Shown: piece by piece, positions 44,067 to 54,543 of the stretch
Layout of the letters: the number at the start of each line of letters is the position of its first letter
Numbering within the stretch: the first letter of the stretch is position 1
Source of the DNA: Gemmatimonadota bacterium
GTDB taxonomy: Bacteria; Gemmatimonadota; Gemmatimonadetes; Longimicrobiales; Gaopeijiaceae
Reading direction: 5' to 3'
Assembly: GCA_022340865.1 (NCBI GenBank)
Contig: JAJDNC010000110.1
Coordinates: 1-64,000 of the forward strand
DNA: 64,000 nucleotides
Program-made: the position numbers and the translations under genes
Notes under the pieces: model-generated
Told to the model about the DNA's origin: nothing
Database searches by the model: none
What the model saw: only the letters and a program-made list of their open reading frames with translations

Positions 44067-45701
44067 GTGCGCCGGGCCAGGACCCTCTTCGTGGGCGCCG
44101 CGGTGGTGGCGGGGGGCATGGTCGCCTCCAGCCCCGGCCACGCACGTGCGCAGAGCCGCGCGCCGGCGCCAGTCCAGACACAGGTACGGCCGAAGGTCAC
44201 CGTACGCGTCCGCCAGGTGGCAGGCAACACCGTGTACCTCGACATCGGCACGCGCCACGGACTCGCCACAGGCGACACTCTGCGTGCAGCTCTCGACAGC
44301 CTCGGGCCTCCGACGGGCTGGCTGGTGGTCACCGCCAGCACCGAGACCATGTCGGTCCTGACCTTCATCGGCGCGGGACTGCCCGTCGTGTCGGGCACGC
44401 CCCTCACCCTGTGGCTGCTGCGGGAGCCGGTGGAGGCCCCGCCACCCCAGGCGGTGGCACCGCCCAGGCGCTCCTCCTCCGCGCGGACGACGGAGCGCGC
44501 GCCCCCCTCGGAGGCCGGCGTGTTGGGCCAGCCCCACGGACGCTTCGGTTTCGACCTGACCGGCGTGCGGTCCTCCACCCAGGTGGGTGGGTTGAACCCC
44601 TCTTCCTCGGTGATGCGCTTCGCTACCCCGGGGCTCGTGTTCGACGCCACGGTGCCCGATCTGGGGGGCGGCTTCAGCCTGCGCACGAACCTCAGGGCGG
44701 CGTACCGCTACAGCAGCGGGGACATCATCAACCCGGCCACCTCCGTGAGGGTCTACTCCGCCGTCCTGGAGAAGGACTTCCGGCATGCGCCCGTGCGCTT
44801 CGCGGTGGGCCGCTTCCTGAGCCCCGAGGAGGTGTACAGCGGCTTCTGGGACGGCGGCTACCTGCGGTTTGGGGGGCGTTCGTTCGGCGCGGGCGCCATG
44901 GTCGGCTTCGAGCCCGACCGCTGGAACGAGCGACCGTCCACGAAGTACCCCAAGGCCACGGTGTTCGCCGACGCCCAGCGGCAGGGGGACGGCTGGCGAT
45001 GGCACGCCGACGCTTCGGCCAGCGCCGTGCGCCCCAGGGACAGCCTTCCCGACCACACCTTCATCGGCTTCAGCCAGCGTGTCACCACACGGCGGCTGTA
45101 TCTGTCCGAGGACCTGCAGGTGGACCGGAATCCTGCGGGGGGCCGCTGGCGCATCTCGTGGCTCCAGCTGCGCAGCTCGGTCTCGGTGGGGGGTGGTTTC
45201 AGAGTCTCGGCGGGGGCGTCGCGACGGGAGAGCTGGTCTCCATGGCTGCCGGGCTCGCCCTTCCTGCCTCGCAACGACCGGTTGGATGCCGGGCTCGGCT
45301 TCTGGCGCGGCGCCGGGGGGCTCTCGGCGGGCGCCTCCGTGAACCGTGACGCGTCGGGGAGGAAGAGCTACGGGGCGACGGCCAGCTACTCCGTCACGCG
45401 GCTCCCGGGACTGGGCCCCGTCGGCACTTCCGGCGTGGTGACGCGGTGGTCCGGCCCCTTCGGGAGCACGATGTCCGCCGCGCCGTCTCTGACCCTGGCG
45501 CTGACTCCGGCGTGGCTGCGCCTGGGGTATCGGTACAGCCGGTCGGATTACCTCCGGAGCTCCCTCGTCACGAACACGGTGGAGGGCTCTCTGGATGTTC
45601 CCTTCGCGCCTTCGATGCGGCTTTCCCTGACCATGTCGGAGTCCTGGGGTGGCGTGCTCTCGAGCCAGTACATGTACCTTTCGCTCTACCGCATCTTCTG
45701 A
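44067..45701 (+). CDS. outer-membrane beta-barrel of the conduit operon
   Basis: A 544-residue protein with a signal peptide (about residues 1-29, ending HARAQS), an N-terminal globular part of about 100 residues with beta strands (VTVRVRQVAGNTVYLDIG), a Pro/Ser/Arg-rich linker and then about 390 residues of alternating strands with the terminal LYRIF expected of barrels. The haem cytochromes immediately before it make it a candidate for the sheath that lets a haem wire cross the outer membrane, like MtrB, though I see no sequence match to MtrB. The start is GTG at 44067, one base after the previous stop. Confidence 0.75.
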   Translation: MRRARTLFVGAAVVAGGMVASSPGHARAQSRAPAPVQTQVRPKVTVRVRQVAGNTVYLDIGTRHGLATGDTLRAALDSLGPPTGWLVVTASTETMSVLTFIGAGLPVVSGTPLTLWLLREPVEAPPPQAVAPPRRSSSARTTERAPPSEAGVLGQPHGRFGFDLTGVRSSTQVGGLNPSSSVMRFATPGLVFDATVPDLGGGFSLRTNLRAAYRYSSGDIINPATSVRVYSAVLEKDFRHAPVRFAVGRFLSPEEVYSGFWDGGYLRFGGRSFGAGAMVGFEPDRWNERPSTKYPKATVFADAQRQGDGWRWHADASASAVRPRDSLPDHTFIGFSQRVTTRRLYLSEDLQVDRNPAGGRWRISWLQLRSSVSVGGGFRVSAGASRRESWSPWLPGSPFLPRNDRLDAGLGFWRGAGGLSAGASVNRDASGRKSYGATASYSVTRLPGLGPVGTSGVVTRWSGPFGSTMSAAPSLTLALTPAWLRLGYRYSRSDYLRSSLVTNTVEGSLDVPFAPSMRLSLTMSESWGGVLSSQYMYLSLYRIF

Positions 45702-47023
45702 TGCACGTGGACTTCGACACCCTCGTCATCTGGGCCGTCGCGGTCGGGCTGACCCTGCTCACCGCCCTCCCCATGATCCTCCGCCTGCGCAAGAACGAGC
45801 GGCGCACGGAGGAAGCCCACATCGAGGCCTTGCGCTACGGCCTCCACGAGCCCGTGTCCCTGCACCCCGTCATCGACCCGGAGCGGTGCATCGGCACGGC
45901 CAGCTGCGTCTCCGTGTGCCCCGAGGGTGTTCTCGGGATCCGGGCGGGGCAGGGGGTGGCCGTCACCCCGGCACGGTGCATCGGGCACGGCCTGTGCGAG
46001 CGCAGCTGCCCCATGGACGCCATCCAGCTGGTGTACGGAACGGAAAAGCGCGGGGTGGATCTGCCCCGGGTGCGCGAGAACTTCGAGACCAACGTCCCGG
46101 GGCTCTACGTGGTCGGAGAGCTCGGGGGGATGGGCCTGGTGGCCAACGCGTTCGAACAGGGCCGACAGTGCGTCGAGGGCATCGTCCGCGAGAAGGATCA
46201 CGGGCCCGACGACGTTCTCGATGTCATCGTCGTCGGCTGCGGTCCGGCGGGCCTGGCCGCGTCGCTGACGGCGCTCCACCGGGGGCTTCGCTATCTGACC
46301 CTCGAGAAGGAGAGCCTGGGCGGCACGGTACGCCACTATCCCCGGAAGAAGCTCGTGCTGACCCGCCCGGTGAAGGTCCCCGGCTACGGCAAGCTCCCTG
46401 TGCGGGAGGTGGCGAAGGAGGAGCTCATCGATCTCTGGGAGGACATCGCGGCGGAACAGGGGCTCACCGTGACCACGGGGGAGACGGTGGCGGCCGTGGA
46501 CCACCTGGCGCCACGCCACTTCAGGGTGACGACGGACAAGGGAGCGTACGAGGCACGACGCGTGATCCTGGCCGTGGGCCGCCGCGGCGTCCCAAGGAAG
46601 CTGGGCGTCCCGGGCGAGGACACCTCCGTGCACGTCGCGTACTCGCTGCGCGAGCCGGAGGCCTATTCCGGCGACCGCATCCTGGTGGTGGGGGGTGGAG
46701 ACTCGGCGGTGGAGGCAGCGCTGTCACTCGCCGAGCAGCCGGGAAACGAGGTGCGGGTCTCGTACCGCCGTAACGCGTTTTCGCGCATCAAGCCCGCGAA
46801 CCACGACCGCGTCCAGGCCGCCCTCGCCGCCAACATGATGGAGGTGCTCTGGTCGACCACCCCCGTCGAGGTACGAGCCGACGCGGTGCGCCTGGCGGGA
46901 GAGGGAGGGCATCGCATCGACGTTCCCGCCGACCAGGTCTTCGTGTTCATCGGCGGGGAGCTCCCCACCGGATTCCTCCGCAAGTGCGGCGTGGAGATAG
47001 AGACGCACTTCGGCGCGCCCTGA
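45701..47023 (+). CDS. membrane-anchored FeS/FAD NAD(P)-type oxidoreductase
   Basis: A 440-residue protein. A helix at about residues 8-26 with RLRKNERR after it puts the rest in the cytoplasm. Two ferredoxin motifs follow (CIGTASCVSVCP at 63-74 and CIGHGLCERSCP at 93-104). Then come FETNVPGLYVVGELGG, an FAD-binding VIVVGCGPAGLAAS (175-188) and an NAD(P)-binding ILVVGGGDSAVEAA. The family is thioredoxin-reductase-like ferredoxin/NAD(P) flavoproteins. The second cysteine of each FeS motif is T66 or H96, so [3Fe-4S] or His-ligated clusters are possible. ATG 45701 overlaps the barrel stop (TGATG), so it is part of the operon and could feed electrons in from NAD(P)H. Confidence 0.85.
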   Translation: MHVDFDTLVIWAVAVGLTLLTALPMILRLRKNERRTEEAHIEALRYGLHEPVSLHPVIDPERCIGTASCVSVCPEGVLGIRAGQGVAVTPARCIGHGLCERSCPMDAIQLVYGTEKRGVDLPRVRENFETNVPGLYVVGELGGMGLVANAFEQGRQCVEGIVREKDHGPDDVLDVIVVGCGPAGLAASLTALHRGLRYLTLEKESLGGTVRHYPRKKLVLTRPVKVPGYGKLPVREVAKEELIDLWEDIAAEQGLTVTTGETVAAVDHLAPRHFRVTTDKGAYEARRVILAVGRRGVPRKLGVPGEDTSVHVAYSLREPEAYSGDRILVVGGGDSAVEAALSLAEQPGNEVRVSYRRNAFSRIKPANHDRVQAALAANMMEVLWSTTPVEVRADAVRLAGEGGHRIDVPADQVFVFIGGELPTGFLRKCGVEIETHFGAP

Positions 47024-47029
47024 ACGCAG

Positions 47030-47061
47030 ACGGCCGCGCCTCCTCGAGGAGGCGCGGCCGT
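47030..47061. terminator. bidirectional terminator
   Basis: A perfect 32-base palindrome (arm ACGGCCGCGCCTCCTC) lies between two convergent genes, the FeS/FAD gene ending at 47023 and trxA ending at 47087. It can serve as a terminator in both directions, although there is no long T-run on either side. Confidence 0.75.
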
Positions 47062-47086
47062 GGACAAGGCCGTTGCTCGCGGGGGG

Positions 47087-47428
47087 TCAGGCCGTCTCGA
47101 CTTCTCCCACGAGCACCTGCTCGATCACCTGCTGCAGCGCCTCCTTCGGATAGGCGCCCACCACCGCACCTACAGCCTCTCCGTCCTTGAAGAAGCCGAT
47201 GGTGGGGATGGAGCGGATCCCGAACTGGCCCGCAACACCCTGGTTGTCGTCCACGTTGAGCTTGGCGAAGCTCACCTTGCCCGCGTACTCCTCCGAAAGC
47301 TCTTCGATGACCGGGCCCACCATGCGGCACGGACCGCACCACGGAGCCCAGAAGTCCACAACCGTCACACCCTGCGTCTGCGCCACCTTCTCGTCGAAGT
47401 TGGCGTCGGTAAGCTCGAATACGGCCAT
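47087..47428 (-). CDS. trxA: thioredoxin
   Basis: A 113-residue thioredoxin with the active site WCGPC in VDFWAPWCGPCRM and the cis-proline loop IRSIPTIGFF. It reduces protein disulfides in the cytoplasm using thioredoxin reductase. Length and sequence are typical. ATG at 47426-47428 follows GAGGAGA. It is convergent with the conduit operon and read towards it; the AT-rich, palindrome-containing leader upstream probably holds its promoter. Confidence 0.96.
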   Translation of the reverse strand: MAVFELTDANFDEKVAQTQGVTVVDFWAPWCGPCRMVGPVIEELSEEYAGKVSFAKLNVDDNQGVAGQFGIRSIPTIGFFKDGEAVGAVVGAYPKEALQQVIEQVLVGEVETA

Positions 47429-47449
47429 TGTCTCCTCGCCTCGTTACAG

Positions 47450-47463
47450 GACCCCGCGGGGTC
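47450..47463. promoter_or_regulatory. 14-bp palindrome in trxA leader and adjoining AT-rich tract
   Basis: GACCCCGCGGGGTC is a perfect palindrome 22 bases before trxA. It is followed by an AT-rich tract at 47464-47511, which contains TATGAT on the minus strand as a possible -10 for trxA. No matching -35 could be fixed. Confidence 0.4.
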
Positions 47464-47716
47464 GCTAATCATAGGATAGCAATATATGAATTTTTCTATG
47501 TAACACCAAGGGGTAGCTATGAGGTTCCCAGGACGGGTCTACACGGGGCGGCACCAAACGCTCCCCACACGCCACCGGCGGCGCTCGCCACCATTGGGCC
47601 GTGGGGGATTCCCCCCCTCCTCGGAGACCTGCTAGAATACCGGAAGGCAGGTTCGGCAGGGTCGTCCGCGCACGGGGGGCCGTTGTCGCGGAGGCCCGGC
47701 GAGGAGGTGGAACGCC

Positions 47717-47881
47717 ATGCCCATCTACGACTACATGTGCCTCGAGTGCGGACACGAGTTCCAGCGCGTGGAGCGCATCTCCGAGCACGAGCAGGCGGAC
47801 CCACGATGCCCGAAATGCGAGAGCGCGAAGGTGGAGCGGGTGCTCACCGGCGCCTTCGTCAAGACGGGCAAGAAGAGCTGA
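47717..47881 (+). CDS. FmdB-type zinc-ribbon protein
   Basis: A 54-residue protein beginning MPIYDYMCLECGHEF, with a second pair of cysteines in CPKCES and a basic end. The C-x2-C/C-x2-C layout is the FmdB/CxxC_CxxC_SSSS zinc ribbon family, found in many bacteria and of unproven function. GAGGAGG lies eight bases before the ATG. It is read away from trxA and ends about 50 bases before the TPP riboswitch. Confidence 0.85.
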   Translation: MPIYDYMCLECGHEFQRVERISEHEQADPRCPKCESAKVERVLTGAFVKTGKKS

Positions 47882-47933
47882 CGGAAGCCAGCGGCCGGGT
47901 GGTACGTCCGACCCGCATCCGCTAGCTTCCGGA

Positions 47934-48047
47934 CGCCGCCAGGGGCATCCCGGGCCGATCGACGACCAGGACATCGTCGGCGGTGCCGTGGATTGAGAAC
48001 GACCCTTGGAACCTGATCCGGTTCAGACCGGCGGAGGGAGCGCGGCG
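47934..48047 (+). ncRNA. TPP (THI-box) riboswitch
   Basis: The conserved 3' core is clear: ACCCTTGGAACCTGATCCGG at 48002-48021, then TTCAGACCGGCGGAGGGAG. A preceding ATTGAGAACG corresponds to the pyrimidine-sensing CTGAGA. CGCCGC (47934-47939) and GCGGCG (48042-48047) form P1, and GACGA/TCGTC forms the variable P3 extension. It lies 119 bases before thiC and should turn off thiC when thiamine pyrophosphate is plentiful. Confidence 0.93.
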
Positions 48048-48084
48048 AGCGCGGCAGAGGGGGTGAAGGCCCCCCTCCCCTGGT

Positions 48085-49959
<1,875 letters not shown>

Positions 49960-50005
49960 GCCGCATCCCCTTCCTGGGTCGATGGCGGCGGCGGTCCGCT
50001 TCCGC

Positions 50006-50233
50006 TCATCCGCAGGGCACCTTGGCCAGGATCAGGTGGAGATAGGACGTGGCCATGTCCTGACTCTTCTGGCCATGGTCGCCGTTCTTCACCAGGACCG
50101 TGATCCGTACCGAGCCCTTCACCGCGATGAACATGCCCGGGAGGAAGGGCAGCGGCGTCTTGGCTCAGGTCTGGCCGCTTACGGGGGCAGCCATGATGAG
50201 GGCGAGCACGTAACCCAGCAGGATCGCGCGCAT
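50006..50233 (-). pseudogene. small secreted protein interrupted by an in-frame TGA
   Basis: On the minus strand ATG 50231-50233 with GGAGG upstream starts MRAILLGYVLALIMAAPVSG, a clean signal peptide, and reaches TGA at 50165-50167 after 22 codons. The same frame then continues with 52 sensible codons (for example PFLPGMFIAVKGSVRITVLV) to a final TGA at 50006-50008. So a 75-residue exported protein appears to have been broken by one nonsense change, unless the TGA is read through or is a sequencing error. No family is recognised. Confidence 0.5.
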
Positions 50234-50336
50234 GATCGCCTCCTCACACACCTGGTTGGCTCTGCGTGGGAGGGGCAGACGCGTCCGGTCGGGCGCCTTC
50301 CCACTACGTGAAGACTAGCGCCTCGCCCCCGTCCGC

Positions 50337-51920
50337 CTATCGCCGAGCCCGACCCGCCTTCGCCGCCATCCGCCTTCCCTGGAGGACCTCGACGCTCACC
50401 AGCGCGATTGCCACAGCCCAGGCCAGGATGTACACCTCCGGACGGCCTATGTAGATATCCGCGGCCACGTACGCGGACGCGATCAGGACGGTGAGGATCG
50501 TGATGGGCGCGGCGAACCGGCTGTACTGCCGGAAGGTGATGCGCACGCCCTGCTTCTCGGCGAGGCCGACGGTGGTGACGTTGGCCGAAGCGCCTACCAC
50601 CGTGCCGTTGCCGCCGAGGCAGGCACCCAGCGACAGGGCCCACCAGAGGACCTCGGTGTTGCCCGTGAGGTCGGGGATGAGCTTGATGATGATGGGGATG
50701 CTCACGGCCACGTACGGGATGTTGTCGATGAACGCCGACAGGATGGCCGACACCCAGCAGATGAGGACCGCGGCGAAGAGCAGTGTCGCCTGGTCGCTCA
50801 GGCCGAAGCCGTCACGCACCCGAAAGATCGTGTCGGCCATGCCGTTGGCCACCGAGGTGATGAGCCCCGTGTGTACGGCGGCTCCCACGATGATGAACAG
50901 GAAGAGGAAGAAGCTCAGAGTCGGCCACTCGATGTCCTTCTCGATGACCTCCAGCACTCCGTGGGCCCGCTCGTGCTCCGTAGGCTTGTGCGTCTTCAGG
51001 TACAACCAGTCCTGCACCACCAACGCCACGGCCGCGCCGATCACCGCCGGCACCGCCACGGGGGTTCCGGTGAGCGCGTGCGTGAAGAACCCCACCAGGA
51101 TCCCGGCGCAGATGACGAGCATCCACTTCAACAGCCTCGGATTCGACAGCTCCACCTCCTGCTCGACCTGGGTGGTGCCGACGGCATTGGCGTACTCGTC
51201 CTTGTAGTACCAGCCGAGGTACCACTGGTGGACCACGAGCATGATCAACACCGGGGCGGTGAGGTTCCTCACGAACTCGAGGAAGCTGAGGCCGGCCCCG
51301 GAGCCGATCATGATGTTGGGTGGGTCGCCGATGAGGGTGGCGGTGCCGCCGATGTTCGATGCCACCACCATGGGCAACAGGATCGCCGCCGGCGCCAGGC
51401 CCATGCGGCGGGCCATCCCCGTGGCCATCGGGGTCACGAAGATCACCGTGGTCACGTTGTCCAGGAATGCCGACATGATGCCGGTGAACCATGCCACCAG
51501 CCTCGACGCCAGCCTCGCCGAGCCCCTGGTGCGCGCCAACAACCTGCCCACGGCCCAGGTGAACGCCCCCGTCGACTTGAGCACGCCCACCACCGCCATC
51601 ATGCTCGCCAGGAGGAGGAGCACGTTCATGTCCACCGAGCGCGCCGCGTTCTGGAAGCTGATGAGCTTGAAGGGGGTGAAGTAGGTCACCGCCCATAGCA
51701 GCGCGGCGCTGGCCATGGCAACCAGCACACGGTGCGCCGCCTCCATGGCGAGGAGGACGAACAGAGCGACGATGACCACCGCCACGATCCCCTGGGAGAT
51801 CGGGTCCGTGGTGCTCTTCGGTCCCGCCTCCGCGGCCAACAAGGGGGTAGGGAGGGTGGCCAGGAGAAGGGCCGGGAGCGCGAGAGCGTACGGAGCCAGT
51901 CGTCTCGGGGAGTTGGACAT
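50337..51920 (-). CDS. ArsB/NhaD-superfamily ion transporter
   Basis: A 527-residue membrane transporter with a signal-like N-terminus and about 12 helices in two inverted halves. Each half has the diagnostic motif: SAFLDNVTTVIF and SAFIDNIPYVAV, and NIGGTATLIGDPPN in the first half and GGNGTVVGASAN in the second. These are the ion-transporter superfamily features shared by ArsB, NhaD and the P protein. It could be a sodium/proton antiporter or an anion exporter; no arsenic genes are near. It is divergent from tdh. Confidence 0.88.
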   Translation of the reverse strand: MSNSPRRLAPYALALPALLLATLPTPLLAAEAGPKSTTDPISQGIVAVVIVALFVLLAMEAAHRVLVAMASAALLWAVTYFTPFKLISFQNAARSVDMNVLLLLASMMAVVGVLKSTGAFTWAVGRLLARTRGSARLASRLVAWFTGIMSAFLDNVTTVIFVTPMATGMARRMGLAPAAILLPMVVASNIGGTATLIGDPPNIMIGSGAGLSFLEFVRNLTAPVLIMLVVHQWYLGWYYKDEYANAVGTTQVEQEVELSNPRLLKWMLVICAGILVGFFTHALTGTPVAVPAVIGAAVALVVQDWLYLKTHKPTEHERAHGVLEVIEKDIEWPTLSFFLFLFIIVGAAVHTGLITSVANGMADTIFRVRDGFGLSDQATLLFAAVLICWVSAILSAFIDNIPYVAVSIPIIIKLIPDLTGNTEVLWWALSLGACLGGNGTVVGASANVTTVGLAEKQGVRITFRQYSRFAAPITILTVLIASAYVAADIYIGRPEVYILAWAVAIALVSVEVLQGRRMAAKAGRARR

Positions 51921-52179
51921 GCACCAGAGGTCGAGCGGTGATCGATATGCCCCGAGTCGAAGATCCCGGAGCCGGAAGGCGCCAAGAATGCGGGGCCTTC
52001 CCTCCCTTGTCCAGGGTCGGCACCAACGGTGCCCCGCCCACGGACGGGGTGACAGGGTCCACAGCCGTCGACGGGGGGCCAGCGGAAGCCGAGTCAGTAT
52101 GGGCGTCGGTGGCGGCCCGCGCTACATTCTCGATGTCTCATCCGAGGTTTCCCACCGACGATCCACGGGAGCTCCTCCC

Positions 52180-53118
52180 TTGAACCGCATACTCGTCACC
52201 GGGGCCGGCGGACAGATCGGCTCCTGGCTGGTTCCGAAGCTCCGCGAGTTGTACGGCGAGAGCGCCGTCCTCGCCACCGATATCCGCTCCCTCGGCCCCC
52301 AGATGACGAAGGCCGGCCCCTTCCAGGTGCTGGATGCCACCGATGCCAGGGCTGTCGGACAGGCGGCCATGCGCCACGACGCCGACGTCATCTACCACCT
52401 GGCGGCCATCCTGTCCGCAGTGGGAGAGCGGGACCCGCGCCTGGCCTGGCACGTGAACATGGGCAGCCTGGAGGCGGTCCTGGAGGTGGCGCGGGAGCAG
52501 CACTGTGCCGTGTTCACACCTTCGTCCATCGGCGTCTTCGGACCCGACAGCCCCAAGGACCCGGCGCCCCAGGACACGATCCTGCGCCCCGGCACGATGT
52601 ACGGGATCACCAAGGTGGCCGGGGAGCTGCTGTGCGACTATTACCACCGCCACTTCGGTGTGGACGCCCGAGGCGTGCGCTTTCCGGGGCTCATCTCGTA
52701 CGGCGCCCCACCGGGAGGAGGCACGACGGACTGGGCGGTGGACATCTTCTACCAGGCCGTCGAGAGCGGACGCTACACGTGCTTTTTGTCCGGCCGGACG
52801 CAGCTGGACATGATGTACATGCCGGACGCCATCCGTGCGGCCATCGGGATCATGGAGGCGGACCCGGAGCGTCTCGTCCACCGCAACGCCTTCAACGTGA
52901 CGGCGATGCAGCTCACGCCCGAGGGCCTTGCGGAAGAGATCCGCAAGCATCTGCCGGCCTTCACCATCGCGTACGACATCGATCCCGTCCGCCAGGACAT
53001 CGCGGACTCGTGGCCGGACCGCATCGATGACACGGCGGCACGGGACGAGTGGGGCTGGAAGCCCGACTTCGATACCGTCGCCATGACGACCGACATGTTG
53101 ACGCACCTGAAAGGATAG
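52180..53118 (+). CDS. tdh: L-threonine 3-dehydrogenase, SDR type
   Basis: A 312-residue extended short-chain dehydrogenase. The Rossmann motif is VTGAGGQIGS and the catalytic Tyr-Lys pair is in MYGITKVAGE; the threonine enzyme's LPGLISYGAPPGGGTTDWAV-like stretch (here RFPGLISYG) is clear. It oxidises threonine to 2-amino-3-ketobutyrate. It is the SDR/epimerase-fold type, not the zinc-dependent MDR type of E. coli. The start is TTG 52180; the family N-terminus MNRILVTG fits. kbl follows four bases later and completes the pathway to glycine and acetyl-CoA. Confidence 0.92.
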   Translation: MNRILVTGAGGQIGSWLVPKLRELYGESAVLATDIRSLGPQMTKAGPFQVLDATDARAVGQAAMRHDADVIYHLAAILSAVGERDPRLAWHVNMGSLEAVLEVAREQHCAVFTPSSIGVFGPDSPKDPAPQDTILRPGTMYGITKVAGELLCDYYHRHFGVDARGVRFPGLISYGAPPGGGTTDWAVDIFYQAVESGRYTCFLSGRTQLDMMYMPDAIRAAIGIMEADPERLVHRNAFNVTAMQLTPEGLAEEIRKHLPAFTIAYDIDPVRQDIADSWPDRIDDTAARDEWGWKPDFDTVAMTTDMLTHLKG

Positions 53119-53122
53119 AACC

Positions 53123-54355
53123 ATGCCACTGGATCGACTCGGCACAGTCCTCGCCGCTCACGTACACGGCCTCGAGGAGGCCGGAACCGCCAAGGGCGGG
53201 GAGCACATTGTCGTGGGGGTCAGGCAAGCCACCGGAGATCGCGGTCCCCGCTTCCTTCTCCACGATCAGGGCGACAAGGAGTTCATCCGTCTGAACTCGA
53301 ACTCGTACATGGGGCTCGGATTGCATCCCGAGGTCATCGCGGCCGAAGAGCGTGCCACCCGCGAGTTCGGTGCCGGTCCCGGCGCCGTCCGCTTCATCAG
53401 TGGCACCTACGACGCGCACGTCGCCCTGGAGAGGCGGTTGGCCGCGTTCCACGGTCGCGAGAGGGCCATGGTCTTCTCCTCGGCATACGCCGCCGTCGTG
53501 TCCACCATCACGCCGTTGGTCACGGAGGAGACGGTGCTGATCTCGGACGCCCTAAACCACAATTGCATCATCAACGCCATGCGGCTGTCGCGGCCGGCGG
53601 GAAAAGAGGTCTATCCGCACCTCGACATGGATGCGCTGGACAAGGGACTGCAGACATGGAAGGGAAAGGCGCGTCGTGCTCTGGTGGTGACCGACGGGAT
53701 CTTCTCCATGCGCGGGGATCACGCGCCGCTGGACCGGATCACCGAGATCTGCCGTCGCCACGACCCCGATTACCCGGAGAACGTGGTGGTGGTGGTGGAC
53801 GACTCCCACGGTGTGGGGGCCTTCGGGAAGACCGGTCGGGGCACCGAAGAGCACACCGGCAGCCCGCCCGTAGACGTGCTCATCGGGACGCTGGGGAAGG
53901 CGTTCGGGGTCAACGGGGGCTACGTGACCGGCTCGGAGGCCCTGGTCCGGTTCCTGCGGGAATCCTCCCAGATGTACATCTACTCCAACCCCATCACCGT
54001 GGGGGAGGCCGCCGCCGCCCTGAGGTCGCTGGAGATCGTGGACTCACCGGAGGGTGCTGCGCGGCTGAAGAAGCTGCGCACGCTCACGAAGCGATTCGAG
54101 GAAGGCCTGGGTGCCGCAGGGATCGAGACCATCCCCGGTGCGCATCCCGTGGTGCCCCTCATGATCCGTGACACCACGAGGACCCGGGACCTGGTACGCC
54201 ATCTCTTCGACAGCGGGGTGCTGGTCACCGGACTCGCGTATCCCGTGGTTCCCCGCGGCGACGAGGAGATACGCACGCAGATCAACGCCGACCACACCGA
54301 GGCCGATCTGGACCACGTCCTGGAGCTGCTGGGAGCGTACAGCAGCCGGTCGTGA
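53123..54355 (+). CDS. kbl: glycine C-acetyltransferase (2-amino-3-ketobutyrate CoA ligase)
   Basis: A 410-residue PLP enzyme of the alpha-oxoamine synthase family. The Schiff-base lysine is in LIGTLGKAFGVNGGY; further family features are LNSNSYMGLG, GPGAVRFISGTY and VVDDSHGVGAFG. With tdh it degrades threonine to glycine and acetyl-CoA. AAAGGA lies seven bases before the ATG, inside the end of tdh, so the two genes are one unit. A GC-rich hairpin (54378-54392) follows but without a T-run. Confidence 0.94.
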   Translation: MPLDRLGTVLAAHVHGLEEAGTAKGGEHIVVGVRQATGDRGPRFLLHDQGDKEFIRLNSNSYMGLGLHPEVIAAEERATREFGAGPGAVRFISGTYDAHVALERRLAAFHGRERAMVFSSAYAAVVSTITPLVTEETVLISDALNHNCIINAMRLSRPAGKEVYPHLDMDALDKGLQTWKGKARRALVVTDGIFSMRGDHAPLDRITEICRRHDPDYPENVVVVVDDSHGVGAFGKTGRGTEEHTGSPPVDVLIGTLGKAFGVNGGYVTGSEALVRFLRESSQMYIYSNPITVGEAAAALRSLEIVDSPEGAARLKKLRTLTKRFEEGLGAAGIETIPGAHPVVPLMIRDTTRTRDLVRHLFDSGVLVTGLAYPVVPRGDEEIRTQINADHTEADLDHVLELLGAYSSRS

Positions 54356-54543
54356 GGCGGTCGCCCTGAGCACCGCGGGCGGCGGGGCCGCCGGGGTCCC
54401 CCCGGGGGCCGTGTTGCCGCGCTTCGGTACCCTCGGCGCCCGACGGGCTCGCGGCGGACGACGAACCGCTAGTGCGCGGAGCGCCCGGAGGGTGCACTTT
54501 CAAGCGGCCCCCCCCCGGGTCCGCCTGTCGCCGCGAGGATCGC

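Noticed and set aside
50165..50167. TGA as a possible selenocysteine codon
   Set aside because: It follows directly after a signal peptide, with no redox motif around it and no recognised SECIS hairpin after it; a nonsense change is simpler.
49982..50311. 109-codon plus-strand frame between thiC and the transporter
   Set aside because: It has no ribosome-binding site or family, and the opposite strand carries a signal peptide and ribosome-binding site.
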